The position numbers and the translations under genes were made by a program. A model generated the notes under the pieces. It made no database searches. It was given only the letters and a program-made list of their open reading frames with translations, and was not told where the DNA came from. From Belliella filtrata (GTDB lineage: Bacteria > Bacteroidota > Bacteroidia > Cytophagales > Cyclobacteriaceae), in assembly GCF_022549775.1 (NCBI RefSeq), contig NZ_JAKZGP010000002.1, positions 124,001 through 188,000 of the forward strand: a stretch of 64,000 bases of DNA, in the 5' to 3' direction. Positions 28,081 to 37,283 of this stretch are shown here, piece by piece (the stretch's first letter is position 1; each line of letters begins with the position of its first letter).

Positions 28081-28665
28081 ATGAAATACTATGTAGTAAA
28101 ATATTCAGGCCCCTTTGGTTTTATTAAACCTTGGACGGCAGTCAGAGACAGTGAAACGTTTAGTCAGCAGTTTTTAACGCCATCAATTGTGGAAGGGATT
28201 GAGAAGAAATTATTTCCAGAATTACTGGGAAATGAAGGTATCCATAAAATAGTAGGTCATAGATTGTCATATGATCAAGTAAGTAACCAACAAGAAGTAA
28301 TTCAAACCAGAGGTTGGAATTCAACCAGAAAAGGGAAAGAATTTCTTTTTGACAGACCTAAGGCAATCTTGATACGTGGAGTTTTACAAAACCCGACCCT
28401 GTTACTGGCTTTTACATCTAAAGAAGATGTATCTAATGCAGCTAAACAGCATGTTTGCCTTTGTAGAAACGAGGATGTAATGTATCCAGATTCTATCATC
28501 GAAACTACCAAAGAAGCATTTGAAGGAGATGAGGATAAATTCCCTGGTTTCGAGTTGGTTTTCGGGAAAAATGACAAATCATTTTTAGTCGGCTATAACA
28601 GGCTAAACAATGAACCTATGTATGGTTGGATTAGAGTAGTAGGTCAACCTGTAACCAACTTCTGA
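28081..28665 (+). CDS. cas5: Cas5-like Cascade subunit
   Basis: The product has 194 residues. The N-terminus KYSGPFGFIKPWTAVRDSET, then FLTPSIVEGIEKKLFPELLG, follows the Cas5 pattern (G-x-F-x(3)-KPW, then a TPS-x(2)-G helix), and it ends YGWIRVVGQPVTNF. Cas5 caps the 5' handle of crRNA in type I effector complexes. It lies between cas6 and cas3, and its stop overlaps the cas3 start by one base. Placement and motif both support the call. Confidence 0.82.
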   Translation: MKYYVVKYSGPFGFIKPWTAVRDSETFSQQFLTPSIVEGIEKKLFPELLGNEGIHKIVGHRLSYDQVSNQQEVIQTRGWNSTRKGKEFLFDRPKAILIRGVLQNPTLLLAFTSKEDVSNAAKQHVCLCRNEDVMYPDSIIETTKEAFEGDEDKFPGFELVFGKNDKSFLVGYNRLNNEPMYGWIRVVGQPVTNF

Positions 28666-30812
28666 TGGAAAATCTACTTGCTAAATCCGCACCTGAGTAT
28701 ACTCCTCTAAAAGATCATCTTTTACACGTTTCCTATGCCGCTAAAGCATTTGCCAACTATCTAAAGATGGATAAAACAGTGGCATTTAATGGTGCAATTC
28801 TACATGATATGGGAAAGGCTCACCCTGAGTTTCAAAGAAGAATTAGAGGAAATGGACGAAACAGCAAAGTTTTCAGACATGAAATCAGTTCTCTTCTTTT
28901 CTTATCTGTATTTCCAGAATCAGAATATTCGGCTTTATTGGATATGGTTATCGCTCACCACAAATCAGCCAAAAACGATGCTGGAGATAAGGGGTTGTTG
29001 GACTTGGAAAACGGATATGACTATATTGACTTTCATGTTGGTCAATGGAATCAATGGGCACCTGATGCGTTTAAACTCCTAGTAGATATCGGGATACAAT
29101 GTATTCCGTTTGGCGAAGAGGTCGCCCGTCAAAACCTTTCCTTGGCTATAACCTATTGCAAAAAACAAACGAAAATCAGAGGGTATGCGGAATGGCGAGG
29201 ATTATTGATGGGGGCAGATCACTTTGCTTCGGCTTTGATCAATGATACAGAGAAAAACCTTAATAGAGCTTTTCAGATTCCGGATCTTTCTTTTTTTAAC
29301 CGTACGCATCCCCTTTACCCTCTTTCATATAAAGAAACTGCTTCTTCAAAAAGACATACCCTTGTAGTGGCCAGTACAGGAGCTGGCAAAACAGACTATC
29401 TATTTAAAAGGACAAAAGGACGGGTGTTTTATACACTCCCATTTCAAGCGTCAATCAATGCCATGTTTAAGCGAGTGTCAAAGGACTTAAAACCGGACAA
29501 CCCAAACTTGGATATACGGGTTTTGCATTCGGCTTCCATGGTTGTCCGACAAAATGGTAAAGAAGAGGAAAGTGTCTTACAACCACTTTTCGGGTCAACG
29601 ATTAAAATTCTAACTCCCCATCAATTGGCAGCAATAGCCTTTGGAATGAAAGGTTATGAAGCCATGCTGCTCGATTTAAAAGGATGTGATTTCATTTTAG
29701 ATGAAATCCACACCTACACTGGGGTGTCCCAGGCCATCGTTTTGAAATTGGTTCAAATCCTTAAGCAATTGGATTGCGCCATTCATATAGGTACAGCCAC
29801 CATGCCTACAAAGCTTTATGAGAAAATAGTGGAGGAATTAGGTGAGGATATTTTGGAAGAGAAACTGACCCTCGAAGAGCTGGATGAATTTGATAGGCAT
29901 ACCTTACACAAAATCAATTCATTTGAAGAGAGTTTGCCAAAAATCAGCCAAGCCATTGAAGAAAATAAAAAAACATTGGTAGTCTTTAACCGTGTCGCAA
30001 GAGCGCAAGATGCTTATGACCAATTAAAAGAAATATATCCTGAAACACCAATCCTTTTGCTCCACAGTCGCTTTAAAAGAGGCGACAGAAATTTTAAGGA
30101 AAAACAACTTCTAGGCTTGGATGAGGCCGGAAATCCAATTGGTGAATTCAATACTTCTACCAAGGCATGTATTGTCGTTTCTACCCAGATCGTAGAAGTA
30201 AGTCTGGATATTAGTTTTGACCTTATGATAACTGAGACAGCTCCTATTGATGCTATGATACAGCGCTTTGGCAGGGTAAACCGAAAAAGAACCAAGGACA
30301 CCATAGGAAAAACCAAACCCATCTATATAATCGCTCCCCCGGAAAGTAAAAATGATGCCTTGCCTTATGATGTGGAAGTGCTTCGTAGATCTTATGATGT
30401 TTTGGAGGACAGTCAGATTTTAAAAGAAAGGGATTTGCAGGGTAAAATCGATTATGTGTTTCCAGAAATTGATTTTATGGACATAGAAGAACACGCAGTA
30501 TTTAAATCTGATGGAAAAATCACCATTGACAAGCTAACACATAGAGGCAAATCAATTCTTTTTGAATTATTAGAAATTGACAGTGTATCCTGTATTTGTG
30601 AAGGAGATTTGGAGATATATGAAAATACTGATTTTGAGAGAAGGCTGGAACTTGAAATTCCAGTAAGGTATTTTGCGGTGAAAGGAATGAACCAAGCGCA
30701 AAATGGCAATAAGCCCTTTATCATTCCTGATAAGGCGTATGATTTTGAAATTGGCTTAGATGTAAAGAAAATCAGAGAAAACAACTTTGATGTAAATAAC
30801 CAAATATTATGA
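28665..30812 (+). CDS. cas3: Cas3 HD nuclease-helicase
   Basis: The product has 715 residues. The N-terminal HD nuclease has DHLLHVS (D17, H18), ILHDMGK (H47, D48) and AHHKSAK. The helicase has Walker A ASTGAGKTD (about 236-244), DEIH box FILDEIHTYTG (about 346), SAT-like GTATMP, and motif VI QRFGRVNR (about 532). Cas3 is recruited by Cascade to unwind and cut target DNA. The gene order cas5-cas3-cas8-cas7 places cas3 inside the effector genes. It overlaps cas8 by 4 bases. Confidence 0.95.
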   Translation: MENLLAKSAPEYTPLKDHLLHVSYAAKAFANYLKMDKTVAFNGAILHDMGKAHPEFQRRIRGNGRNSKVFRHEISSLLFLSVFPESEYSALLDMVIAHHKSAKNDAGDKGLLDLENGYDYIDFHVGQWNQWAPDAFKLLVDIGIQCIPFGEEVARQNLSLAITYCKKQTKIRGYAEWRGLLMGADHFASALINDTEKNLNRAFQIPDLSFFNRTHPLYPLSYKETASSKRHTLVVASTGAGKTDYLFKRTKGRVFYTLPFQASINAMFKRVSKDLKPDNPNLDIRVLHSASMVVRQNGKEEESVLQPLFGSTIKILTPHQLAAIAFGMKGYEAMLLDLKGCDFILDEIHTYTGVSQAIVLKLVQILKQLDCAIHIGTATMPTKLYEKIVEELGEDILEEKLTLEELDEFDRHTLHKINSFEESLPKISQAIEENKKTLVVFNRVARAQDAYDQLKEIYPETPILLLHSRFKRGDRNFKEKQLLGLDEAGNPIGEFNTSTKACIVVSTQIVEVSLDISFDLMITETAPIDAMIQRFGRVNRKRTKDTIGKTKPIYIIAPPESKNDALPYDVEVLRRSYDVLEDSQILKERDLQGKIDYVFPEIDFMDIEEHAVFKSDGKITIDKLTHRGKSILFELLEIDSVSCICEGDLEIYENTDFERRLELEIPVRYFAVKGMNQAQNGNKPFIIPDKAYDFEIGLDVKKIRENNFDVNNQIL

Positions 30813-32125
30813 TCACAGCAGTAATAGGTAAAACATTTCTAAAAGCATACAATGAGAAGTATGCCAAAGAGCTTTCCCCAAAAGAGTTTTTTGAGCTAGA
30901 ATATTGGGAATTATTTTACAATCATTCCAAATACATGCAATGGGTGACCAATTCTCCATTTGTACAAATGAAAAGTGGACAAAAACCACATTTACTTTCG
31001 GTAGATGCAAGAATTGAAAAACTGGAAAACCTGTTTGAAAAGGCTGGAAATGAAATTCCTGATGCTAGTTTTGCTTTAGGATATCCAGCATCTGAGTCAA
31101 AAGAGTTTGCCAGTACATCAGGCTTGGTAAGCGATGTGGAAATCCCCGTAAATGAAGAGGAGGTTTATCTTTCTTGGATAGGAAGTAGCCTCGGGATTGG
31201 TGTGGCTGGTGGCTTTACGATACTTTTTGACAATCCCGAAATCACAATACAAACCTTTGAAGGCTGGAAAGTTTACCGAAAGTATTTGAACGACCCTACT
31301 TTAGAAAAGCTTCGTGGGAATCAAATTAATACTTGGAATGGACAGTGGTTGACCTATTCTCTCAATCCTGATGAGTATCGAGAAGACTTTGATTTTTCAG
31401 AACTCACCAATCAGAAAATTTTCAAAGTGGATACCAATCTGGCAGAAGTAGCCACTGTAAATTGGAGTCAATTATTCTTTAGTCTATCTACCCAATTCCC
31501 TGATAATGAAATGATGGGCTATGTCTATGGATTCGGGCAGACTAATAAAACGATAGGCTTTATTCCATTTCAACTCAAGTCAGGAGGAAATATCAAGGAA
31601 GTTTATCAGAAACTGTTTGGAGACTTTAAAATCAATAAAAAGGAATTTGAAAGCCTTTTTGGAATGCATATCAAGCGAGCTTGTGAATTAGGAAGTATTG
31701 GTTTGCAGGCTTTACGTCCTGACAGTTTAAAAAAATACATGACTGAGGACAAAAATTTAACCTTCAAAAAAGAGGAAGACACAATAAATTATCAAGCATA
31801 TAAAACCTGGTTAGTCGCTATGTTAACACGAAACAAAGAAGAAATCACAGACTATACCCCAAAATTGGCTGAAGTCATTTTGCGCTATAGAAATACCGGA
31901 AAAGGCATGTCAAGGGTCACACTGGTAGAAAAGGAAATGTTTACATCCAAATCCAAAAGGGGATTTATAGAGTCATTGACACTTATGATCCCTGATCTGG
32001 AAGGGGAAGATTTAGAAACACTAAAAACTCTAAAAGATGAGGTCCACCTGATGACAAATGAGGAGTTTGGCTATTTTTTAACGCTTTTAAAATTTGACTA
32101 TGCTTACCAACAAAAGAAATCATAA
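30809..32125 (+). CDS. cas8: Cas8-like large subunit
   Basis: The product has 438 residues and no catalytic motif. I call it Cas8 from its position between cas3 and cas7, its size, and a body with a beta-rich N-terminal half (WIGSSLGIGVAGGFTILFD) and a helical C-terminal half. It begins MITAVIGKTFLKAYNEKYAK. The large subunit recognises the PAM and positions Cas3. The sequence does not show me which Cas8 family it is; the locus content fits I-B. It overlaps cas3 by 4 bases and lies 17 bases before cas7. Confidence 0.72.
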   Translation: MITAVIGKTFLKAYNEKYAKELSPKEFFELEYWELFYNHSKYMQWVTNSPFVQMKSGQKPHLLSVDARIEKLENLFEKAGNEIPDASFALGYPASESKEFASTSGLVSDVEIPVNEEEVYLSWIGSSLGIGVAGGFTILFDNPEITIQTFEGWKVYRKYLNDPTLEKLRGNQINTWNGQWLTYSLNPDEYREDFDFSELTNQKIFKVDTNLAEVATVNWSQLFFSLSTQFPDNEMMGYVYGFGQTNKTIGFIPFQLKSGGNIKEVYQKLFGDFKINKKEFESLFGMHIKRACELGSIGLQALRPDSLKKYMTEDKNLTFKKEEDTINYQAYKTWLVAMLTRNKEEITDYTPKLAEVILRYRNTGKGMSRVTLVEKEMFTSKSKRGFIESLTLMIPDLEGEDLETLKTLKDEVHLMTNEEFGYFLTLLKFDYAYQQKKS

Positions 32126-32142
32126 CCATAAACAATCAAAAA

Positions 32143-33216
32143 ATGAATACTATTTATATAAGAACCTTAAAGAGAGCTGAGCATACCGTTTTTAACGTAG
32201 CCAGTGGCCAAAAGTATTATTACGATGTTCAGTTCAATAAGAAAATTCCTTTTTCCAGTGGACAACAAGTAAAGCGATCATTGATTGACTCCCTTTGCGA
32301 GGCAATTGATCAAATCCCTTCACCTACGACTTTCCTGTTTGAGGTAGACAAACAGAAGAAACTTAAAGAAGGAGAAGTTTATGGAACATGTGACCCTACT
32401 TATGCTGATCAATTGTTTGGAGGCTGGATGAAAGCTTCAAAAGGCGGTGGAGAAAGAACGTTAAAAAGAAGAAGTCCTCTGTCAATTTCTGCAATGAGGG
32501 CATTACATCCATTATTAGCTGGATTGGATTCAAACGGAGGGGAAGCAGGCTCTTTCGACAGAAGTGAACGCCCGAATAATGTCGTCATCATTCGGGATGA
32601 TAAGGGGAATATTCTGTCCAACGAGGAAATCGATGTAGTTTTGAAAACTGAAGGAAATACAGACAGAAGCTTGGGAAGAAAATGGCTGAATCCTGCTGAA
32701 AGGGCAACAGGCCTCTTCGTGTTTGACATTGCGATAGATTTACGGAGGCTTTTCTCTGTAAGTACTAATCAGTTGGAGCCCGAAATGGCAGATGCTACGA
32801 TAGCCAAACTAAAAGAAGATGGTTGGATTGAATCAAAAAATGTCTTTGGTCCCTGCTTAGTCGCTCCTATATCACTAAGGGAAGAATGGATCAAAGGTTT
32901 AGCGCATGCTATAATTAACTGGCGAATCACTTCTAACCAATCTAGAACTTTTAGCTTGATGGACACCCTTGCTGTTTCCATAAGTGATAATGCCAATTTG
33001 ATTGCAAGTAGCATTCGAGCCAAGCTATCAGAAGAAGATTCGCGAAAAGCTGATCCAATTATTGATGAAAACCTGAATGGAGTTGAAACATTTATTTCCC
33101 TTCAAGCAGGAGGTTTTATTCATACTAAGGGAGAAAAAGCCGATGCTCTTGACCGGGCAGAACAAGCGCTGATTGATAAAATGACTGCCTTTGATTACGA
33201 AAATCAAATCGCTTAA
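32143..33216 (+). CDS. cas7: Cas7-like Cascade backbone subunit
   Basis: The product has 357 residues. It has FNVASGQKYYYDVQFNKKIP followed by FSSGQQVKRSLIDSL near the N-terminus, resembling the RNA-backbone RAMP subunits that polymerise along the crRNA. A glycine-rich stretch (KASKGGGERTLKRRSPLS) around residue 100 could be the flexible thumb. It is the last effector gene and is followed by a strong hairpin at 33222-33264. Which Cas7 family it belongs to is not certain. Confidence 0.75.
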   Translation: MNTIYIRTLKRAEHTVFNVASGQKYYYDVQFNKKIPFSSGQQVKRSLIDSLCEAIDQIPSPTTFLFEVDKQKKLKEGEVYGTCDPTYADQLFGGWMKASKGGGERTLKRRSPLSISAMRALHPLLAGLDSNGGEAGSFDRSERPNNVVIIRDDKGNILSNEEIDVVLKTEGNTDRSLGRKWLNPAERATGLFVFDIAIDLRRLFSVSTNQLEPEMADATIAKLKEDGWIESKNVFGPCLVAPISLREEWIKGLAHAIINWRITSNQSRTFSLMDTLAVSISDNANLIASSIRAKLSEEDSRKADPIIDENLNGVETFISLQAGGFIHTKGEKADALDRAEQALIDKMTAFDYENQIA

Positions 33217-33221
33217 TTTTT

Positions 33222-33264
33222 AAAAGCACCTTCTTTGATGAATATCTAAAAGAAGGTGCTTTTT
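33222..33264 (+). terminator. Intrinsic terminator after cas7
   Basis: AAAAGCACCTTCTTT (33222-33236) pairs with AAAGAAGGTGCTTTT (33250-33264; the outer bases run on into the T run). It would separate the effector operon from the unknown gene, cas4, cas1 and cas2. It also shows that a GTG at 33256 cannot be a sensible start for the next gene. Confidence 0.8.
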
Positions 33265-33282
33265 CATCTTCTCTCCCCTCCC

Positions 33283-34686
33283 ATGTTTGACCAATTCTAC
33301 CAACAGGCTTCCGATCAACTCAAACTTTCATTTCTCAATACTATAATTGAGCAAGATGAGCAGCTTAAAGAGCAATTTATCAACTTTTATCTCAAGCCTA
33401 AGGACAAACAGCTGGTGCTGACGGTGTCAGATCCTGATGATTTTATATTGGCCAGTAAGGACCTGATCAAAATTGACCTAGAATCTATCAAATTTGATGA
33501 ACTGGATTGGAATGACTATGTACCTACTCACAATGGATATATTCCAGAACATGAAGCACTGGAAGAAATGGCTGAGGAAGAAATCAGTAGGGTCATCGGC
33601 ATTCATGCAGGCGAAGTAGAAAGGTATTGCTCTATCAAACATTTCGATTTGGCTTTCTTATATATGATCAGTATTTATAAAGCATGTTTGGAAGCTAAGC
33701 TCAACGAGGATTACTACGAAGTCCCAGATCCTACCTTGACGATGCTCAATGCATTTGAAAATCATTTAGAAAGCTGTCTTCCGATCTTCAAGGCAATACA
33801 AATTCCCGAAGATCAGCTCTACACCATTGCAACTTTCCTTTTTGATCAGCATACTGAATTAGAAGCTAAAGATTCGAGTTTTCTGTTGTTTTTTGAGGCA
33901 TGTTTATACAGCCTAATTCATTCTGGCTCGGAAGCGAGTATCCTACTCGATGTCATAGAAGAGAAAAACAAAGCGTTACATTTGCCCTGGTTGTACACCG
34001 AACTACATAGAAAAACTGGTGGAATTGAAAGCTATGAAAAAGCAGCACTAAATTATTTTCAATTGAGTGTACATGTGGCACTCGATCTTTTGGACCTATA
34101 CAAATCTACTAACAGCATCAAATTCAGGGACATCGCCAAGCAGTTGTGGAATAATGGATTATTTCGTCATGAAAGTGCAGAACTGTATTTTGATGTTCTC
34201 AATCCAAATGAAGACCCAAACTTATACCTAGAGGTCACACTGTATTTGATTAAGAGGAACTTCTCCAAAAAATATTACAGAATCATCCAAGAGCTAATGA
34301 AAGAGGAGGATCGGATGATGTATTTGAAAACACTCCAAAACGATCACCCCGCATACATCTCAGTCTTGTGCATGGAAGGGAAAATTAATGAAGCACTTAA
34401 ACACGCCCTACACCATACGAACAGGTGGAATATTGTCGAAACAATGACTCCTTGCTTAGAACATGACCCAGAGCAAACTATAGTCATCCTTGCCCAGAAA
34501 ATAGAAGAACTTCTTCTCGATGAGCGAGGAAGAAATTTCTACGCAAGAGTAGCTACAATACTAAAAATTGCTAAAGATATACCAGCTATTCAGCATCAAA
34601 CTGATGTGCTGATAAATAGAATAGTCTATGCCAACGGTCGCTTAAGTGCGTTAAAAGATGAATTGAGTGTCGTTGGCGTTATTTGA
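33283..34686 (+). CDS. Unrecognised helical protein inside the cas locus
   Basis: The product has 467 residues from ATG 33283 (MFDQFYQQASDQLKLSFLNT). It is almost entirely helical, with repeated amphipathic pairs, an acidic segment near 90-120 (HEALEEMAEEEISRVIG), and a C-terminal region ending FYARVATILKIAKDI and ANGRLSALKDEL. This resembles the helical tails of SWIM-type proteins, but no SWIM zinc motif is present. It lies between the terminator after cas7 and cas4. I recognise no Cas family. It may be an accessory of the adaptation genes or an unrelated insertion. Confidence 0.75.
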   Translation: MFDQFYQQASDQLKLSFLNTIIEQDEQLKEQFINFYLKPKDKQLVLTVSDPDDFILASKDLIKIDLESIKFDELDWNDYVPTHNGYIPEHEALEEMAEEEISRVIGIHAGEVERYCSIKHFDLAFLYMISIYKACLEAKLNEDYYEVPDPTLTMLNAFENHLESCLPIFKAIQIPEDQLYTIATFLFDQHTELEAKDSSFLLFFEACLYSLIHSGSEASILLDVIEEKNKALHLPWLYTELHRKTGGIESYEKAALNYFQLSVHVALDLLDLYKSTNSIKFRDIAKQLWNNGLFRHESAELYFDVLNPNEDPNLYLEVTLYLIKRNFSKKYYRIIQELMKEEDRMMYLKTLQNDHPAYISVLCMEGKINEALKHALHHTNRWNIVETMTPCLEHDPEQTIVILAQKIEELLLDERGRNFYARVATILKIAKDIPAIQHQTDVLINRIVYANGRLSALKDELSVVGVI

Positions 34687-34736
34687 TCAACTCAAAGAGA
34701 TTCCTTTTTAATTTATTGATTTTGTCTACTAAACCC

Positions 34737-35258
34737 ATGAATATCACCGGAACACATATCGCCTACCTCCACACCTGCCATAGGAAACTTTGGCTATTTG
34801 CCAATGGAATCCAAATGGAACATACCTCTCAAATAGTGGCAGAAGGAAAATTGATTTCTGAAACGACCTATTTAGATAGAGCCAGAAAATACACCGAATT
34901 GGAATTGGACGGCATCAAAATCGATTACTATGACGCCAAAAACAAGGTGATTCACGAAGTAAAAAAGACTGATAAGTTGGAACAGGCTCATTTTGCCCAA
35001 GTCAAGTATTATTTATATGTTTTGCTGAAAAACGGAATTCACGAGGCTTCTGCAATCTTGGAATATCCAAAAATGAAACAAAAAGAGATCGTAGAATGGG
35101 AGGAAGGTGACAAAGAAAAAGTAGAAAATTGGATTTCTGAAAGTTCGGAGATCATCCACAAAGACAACTGCCCTCCCCTGCTGAAGAAAACAATTTGCAA
35201 GAAATGCAGCTATTTTGATTTTTGCTATGCGGGGGAAAATGACATAAATGATGAATGA
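34737..35258 (+). CDS. cas4: Cas4 adaptation nuclease
   Basis: The product has 173 residues from ATG 34737; a TTG at 34683 would add 18 unlikely residues. It has the Cas4 iron-sulphur cysteines C14 (HTCHRKLWLF) and a C-terminal CKKC...C set (TICKKCSYFDFCYAGE). The RecB-like nuclease core has D63, then E74 and K76 in HEVKK, and QVKYYLYVL. Cas4 trims prespacers and checks the PAM. Its last codons lie in the left inverted repeat of the inserted four-helix-bundle element, so the natural C-terminus may have been altered. Confidence 0.92.
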   Translation: MNITGTHIAYLHTCHRKLWLFANGIQMEHTSQIVAEGKLISETTYLDRARKYTELELDGIKIDYYDAKNKVIHEVKKTDKLEQAHFAQVKYYLYVLLKNGIHEASAILEYPKMKQKEIVEWEEGDKEKVENWISESSEIIHKDNCPPLLKKTICKKCSYFDFCYAGENDINDE

Positions 35259-35754
35259 TGATAGATGGGAGATTATGATTTGTAAGAGATTAGTGTTATG
35301 TAATTAAAAGATAAGAGAATATTTTCCTAAAACCATTTGTATGATAAACTATAATCAGATTTTTCAAGACAGGGCTAAAACTTTGGCTATTAAAATTATA
35401 AAATGCCTCTCACCTATTCCGTACTCAGACGCTGTTTCAATAATCCGAAGACAAATTATTAGATCATCAACATCAGTTGCCTCCAATTATAGAGCAATGT
35501 GTCGTGCAAGATCAGAAAATGAAAGATTTGCCAAACTTTCTATAGTAGTGGAAGAAGCAGATGAAACACTGTAGTGGCTTGAAATTATCAAGGAATTAAA
35601 TTTAATAGCTGTAGCAACTTTAAATGAGTTGATGTCAGAGACGGAGGAAATTGTAAAAGCTTTGGCTACCTATAGAAAAAAACTAAAACCTTAAAATAAT
35701 CATTTATAAGGCTGCATTTATCAACGATCATTCATCACCCATTATTCATCATTT
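35246..35754 (+). mobile_element. IVS-like element with four-helix-bundle gene
   Basis: The perfect 11-bp inverted repeats AAATGATGAAT (35246-35256) and ATTCATCATTT (35744-35754) bound an insert of about 500 bp that fills exactly the space between the end of cas4 and the ATG of cas1. The left repeat overlaps the cas4 stop. The insert encodes a four-helix-bundle protein of the 23S rRNA intervening-sequence family. This arrangement matches rRNA IVS elements, but the element sits in a protein-coding operon. Confidence 0.6.
35341..35694 (+). pseudogene. Four-helix-bundle (S23/IVP) protein gene with internal stop
   Basis: The frame reads RAKTLAIKIIKCLSPIPYSD, then IIRRQIIRSSTSVASNYRAM, then ARSENERFAKLSIVVEEADE, all typical of the family. 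A TAG at 35572-35574 interrupts it. Beyond the TAG the same frame continues WLEIIKELNLIAV to a natural end at 35692-35694. A single substitution in a Tyr, Phe or similar codon would explain the stop, since the family usually reads ETLxWLE. The protein is therefore probably truncated to 77 residues. Confidence 0.85.
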
Positions 35755-36759
35755 ATGAAAAAGACCTACTATCTCTTCAATCGGGGCCGAATGAGCCGAA
35801 AAGACAATACGCTTAAGTTTACCCCGGTAGAAGAGTCTGGAAAAGAGGGTACACCCAAGTATATCCCCGTTGAAGGTGTCTCGGATTTCTATTGTTTTGG
35901 TTCTTTGGATGCCAACAGTGCGCTCTACAATTTTTTAGGAAAAAATGGAATTAGCGTGCACTTTTTCGATTACTATGAGCACTATACGGGTAGTTTTCAG
36001 TCCAAAGAGTATCTTTTGGCTGGTAAAATGCAAATCAACCAAACGCAGCACTACCTCCACACAGGTAAGCGTATGGCCATCGCCCAGAAATTGATTACTG
36101 GAGCAGCATTCAATATGTCCAAGAACCTAAAGTATTACCATAATCGAGGCAAAGACTTGGAGATTCAGCTAGCGAAAATTGACCTTTATGCCCAAGAAAT
36201 TGAAAATACCAGTACCATCCCTGGACTGATGGGAATAGAAGGCAATATTCGGCAGGTATATTATCAAGCTTTTGACATTATAGTCAAGGATCATGCGATG
36301 GAAGGCAGAAGTAAGCAGCCTCCAATGAATGAACTCAATGCCTTGATTTCGTTTGGCAATATGATGTGCTACACGCTATGCTTGGATCAAATTTACCATA
36401 CCCAATTGAATCCAACGATCAGTTTTTTGCATGAGCCTGGATACAGAAGGTATTCATTGGCATTGGACTTGGCAGAGATTTTCAAGCCGATCCTAGTCGA
36501 TAGGATTATCTTTAGGGTATTGAATAAAAAAGAAATCCAATCTAAGGACTTTGATTTCCATGTCAATAAAGTTATTTTGAAAGAGTCCGGCAAAAAGGTT
36601 TTTATCCGAGCCTTTGAAGAACGGCTCAATGAAACGATCAAGCATCGGACTTTGAACAAGCAAGTGAGTTACAAAAGTTTGGTGAAATTAGAATGCTACA
36701 AACTCAGCAAACATCTTCTGGGAATGGAGACCTATAAGCCTTTTAAGATTTGGTGGTAG
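35755..36759 (+). CDS. cas1: Cas1 integrase
   Basis: The product has 334 residues. The metal-binding residues are E162 (GIEGNIRQ), H226 (FLHEPGYRR) and E241 (LDLAEIFKP), the classical Cas1 triad. Cas1 with Cas2 inserts new spacers at the leader end of the array. The ATG directly follows the right inverted repeat of the IVS-like element. It ends YKPFKIWW, and cas2 follows after 54 bases. Confidence 0.97.
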   Translation: MKKTYYLFNRGRMSRKDNTLKFTPVEESGKEGTPKYIPVEGVSDFYCFGSLDANSALYNFLGKNGISVHFFDYYEHYTGSFQSKEYLLAGKMQINQTQHYLHTGKRMAIAQKLITGAAFNMSKNLKYYHNRGKDLEIQLAKIDLYAQEIENTSTIPGLMGIEGNIRQVYYQAFDIIVKDHAMEGRSKQPPMNELNALISFGNMMCYTLCLDQIYHTQLNPTISFLHEPGYRRYSLALDLAEIFKPILVDRIIFRVLNKKEIQSKDFDFHVNKVILKESGKKVFIRAFEERLNETIKHRTLNKQVSYKSLVKLECYKLSKHLLGMETYKPFKIWW

Positions 36760-36813
36760 TTCACCTGTTCTATAATAATTAGAAAACCCTTAATCTCTCA
36801 ACGATGAAAAAAT

Positions 36814-37077
36814 ATGTATGTTATCTTAGTTTATGATATTGGTGAAAGACGAGTAGGCAAAATGCTAAAGCTGTGTAGAAAGTATTTGAATTGGATCCAA
36901 AATTCAGTATTTGAAGGAGAAATCACAGAGGTAAAATATAAGGAATTGGTAATTAATGCGAAGAAAATTATGAAAATCGAAGAAGATAGCTTGATAGTAT
37001 TTAAGAGTCGAGAAGAAAAATGGCTGGATAAAGAAGTGATTGGCCAAGAGAAAAATGACCTAGATACCTTTCTATAG
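36814..37077 (+). CDS. cas2: Cas2 adaptation subunit
   Basis: The product has 87 residues and begins MYVILVYDIGERRVGKML, with the conserved Asp at position 8. It continues VFEGEITEVKYKELV and ends with the usual short tail. Cas2 bridges two Cas1 dimers in the spacer-integration complex. It is the last cas gene, and the leader and array begin about 200 bases further on. Confidence 0.95.
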   Translation: MYVILVYDIGERRVGKMLKLCRKYLNWIQNSVFEGEITEVKYKELVINAKKIMKIEEDSLIVFKSREEKWLDKEVIGQEKNDLDTFL

Positions 37078-37283
37078 TTGTCGAATGACGTTGAAAATTG
37101 AATCTAAACTTGATTTTTAGAACATAAACAATTCTAATTCAATGAATATCATTGGTTTAATAAGTTGTCGAAACTCTGGTATAAACAGGTTATTGCCGAT
37201 CGACGCATTTAAACAAAGAATTTGCATTGAATAAACAGCCAAATTGATTAAAAATTGACTATTTTAGTCTGTCGTTTCAACGA
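37078..37283 (+). promoter_or_regulatory. CRISPR leader
   Basis: The AT-rich 206 bp between cas2 and the first repeat contains two copies of AGTTGTCGAA (near 37076 and 37162). It ends with GTCGTT-TC-AACGAC (37271-37284), a palindrome whose last base is the first base of repeat 1. The orientation is set by the repeat, whose 3' end ATTGAAAT is the expected crRNA handle, so transcription runs left to right. Confidence 0.75.

Noticed and set aside
33256..33282. GTG start for the helical protein
   Set aside because: It lies inside the right arm of the cas7 terminator; ATG 33283 is more plausible.
34683..34736. TTG start extending Cas4 by 18 residues
   Set aside because: The added residues are not Cas4-like, and ATG 34737 gives the usual N-terminus just before the first Cys.
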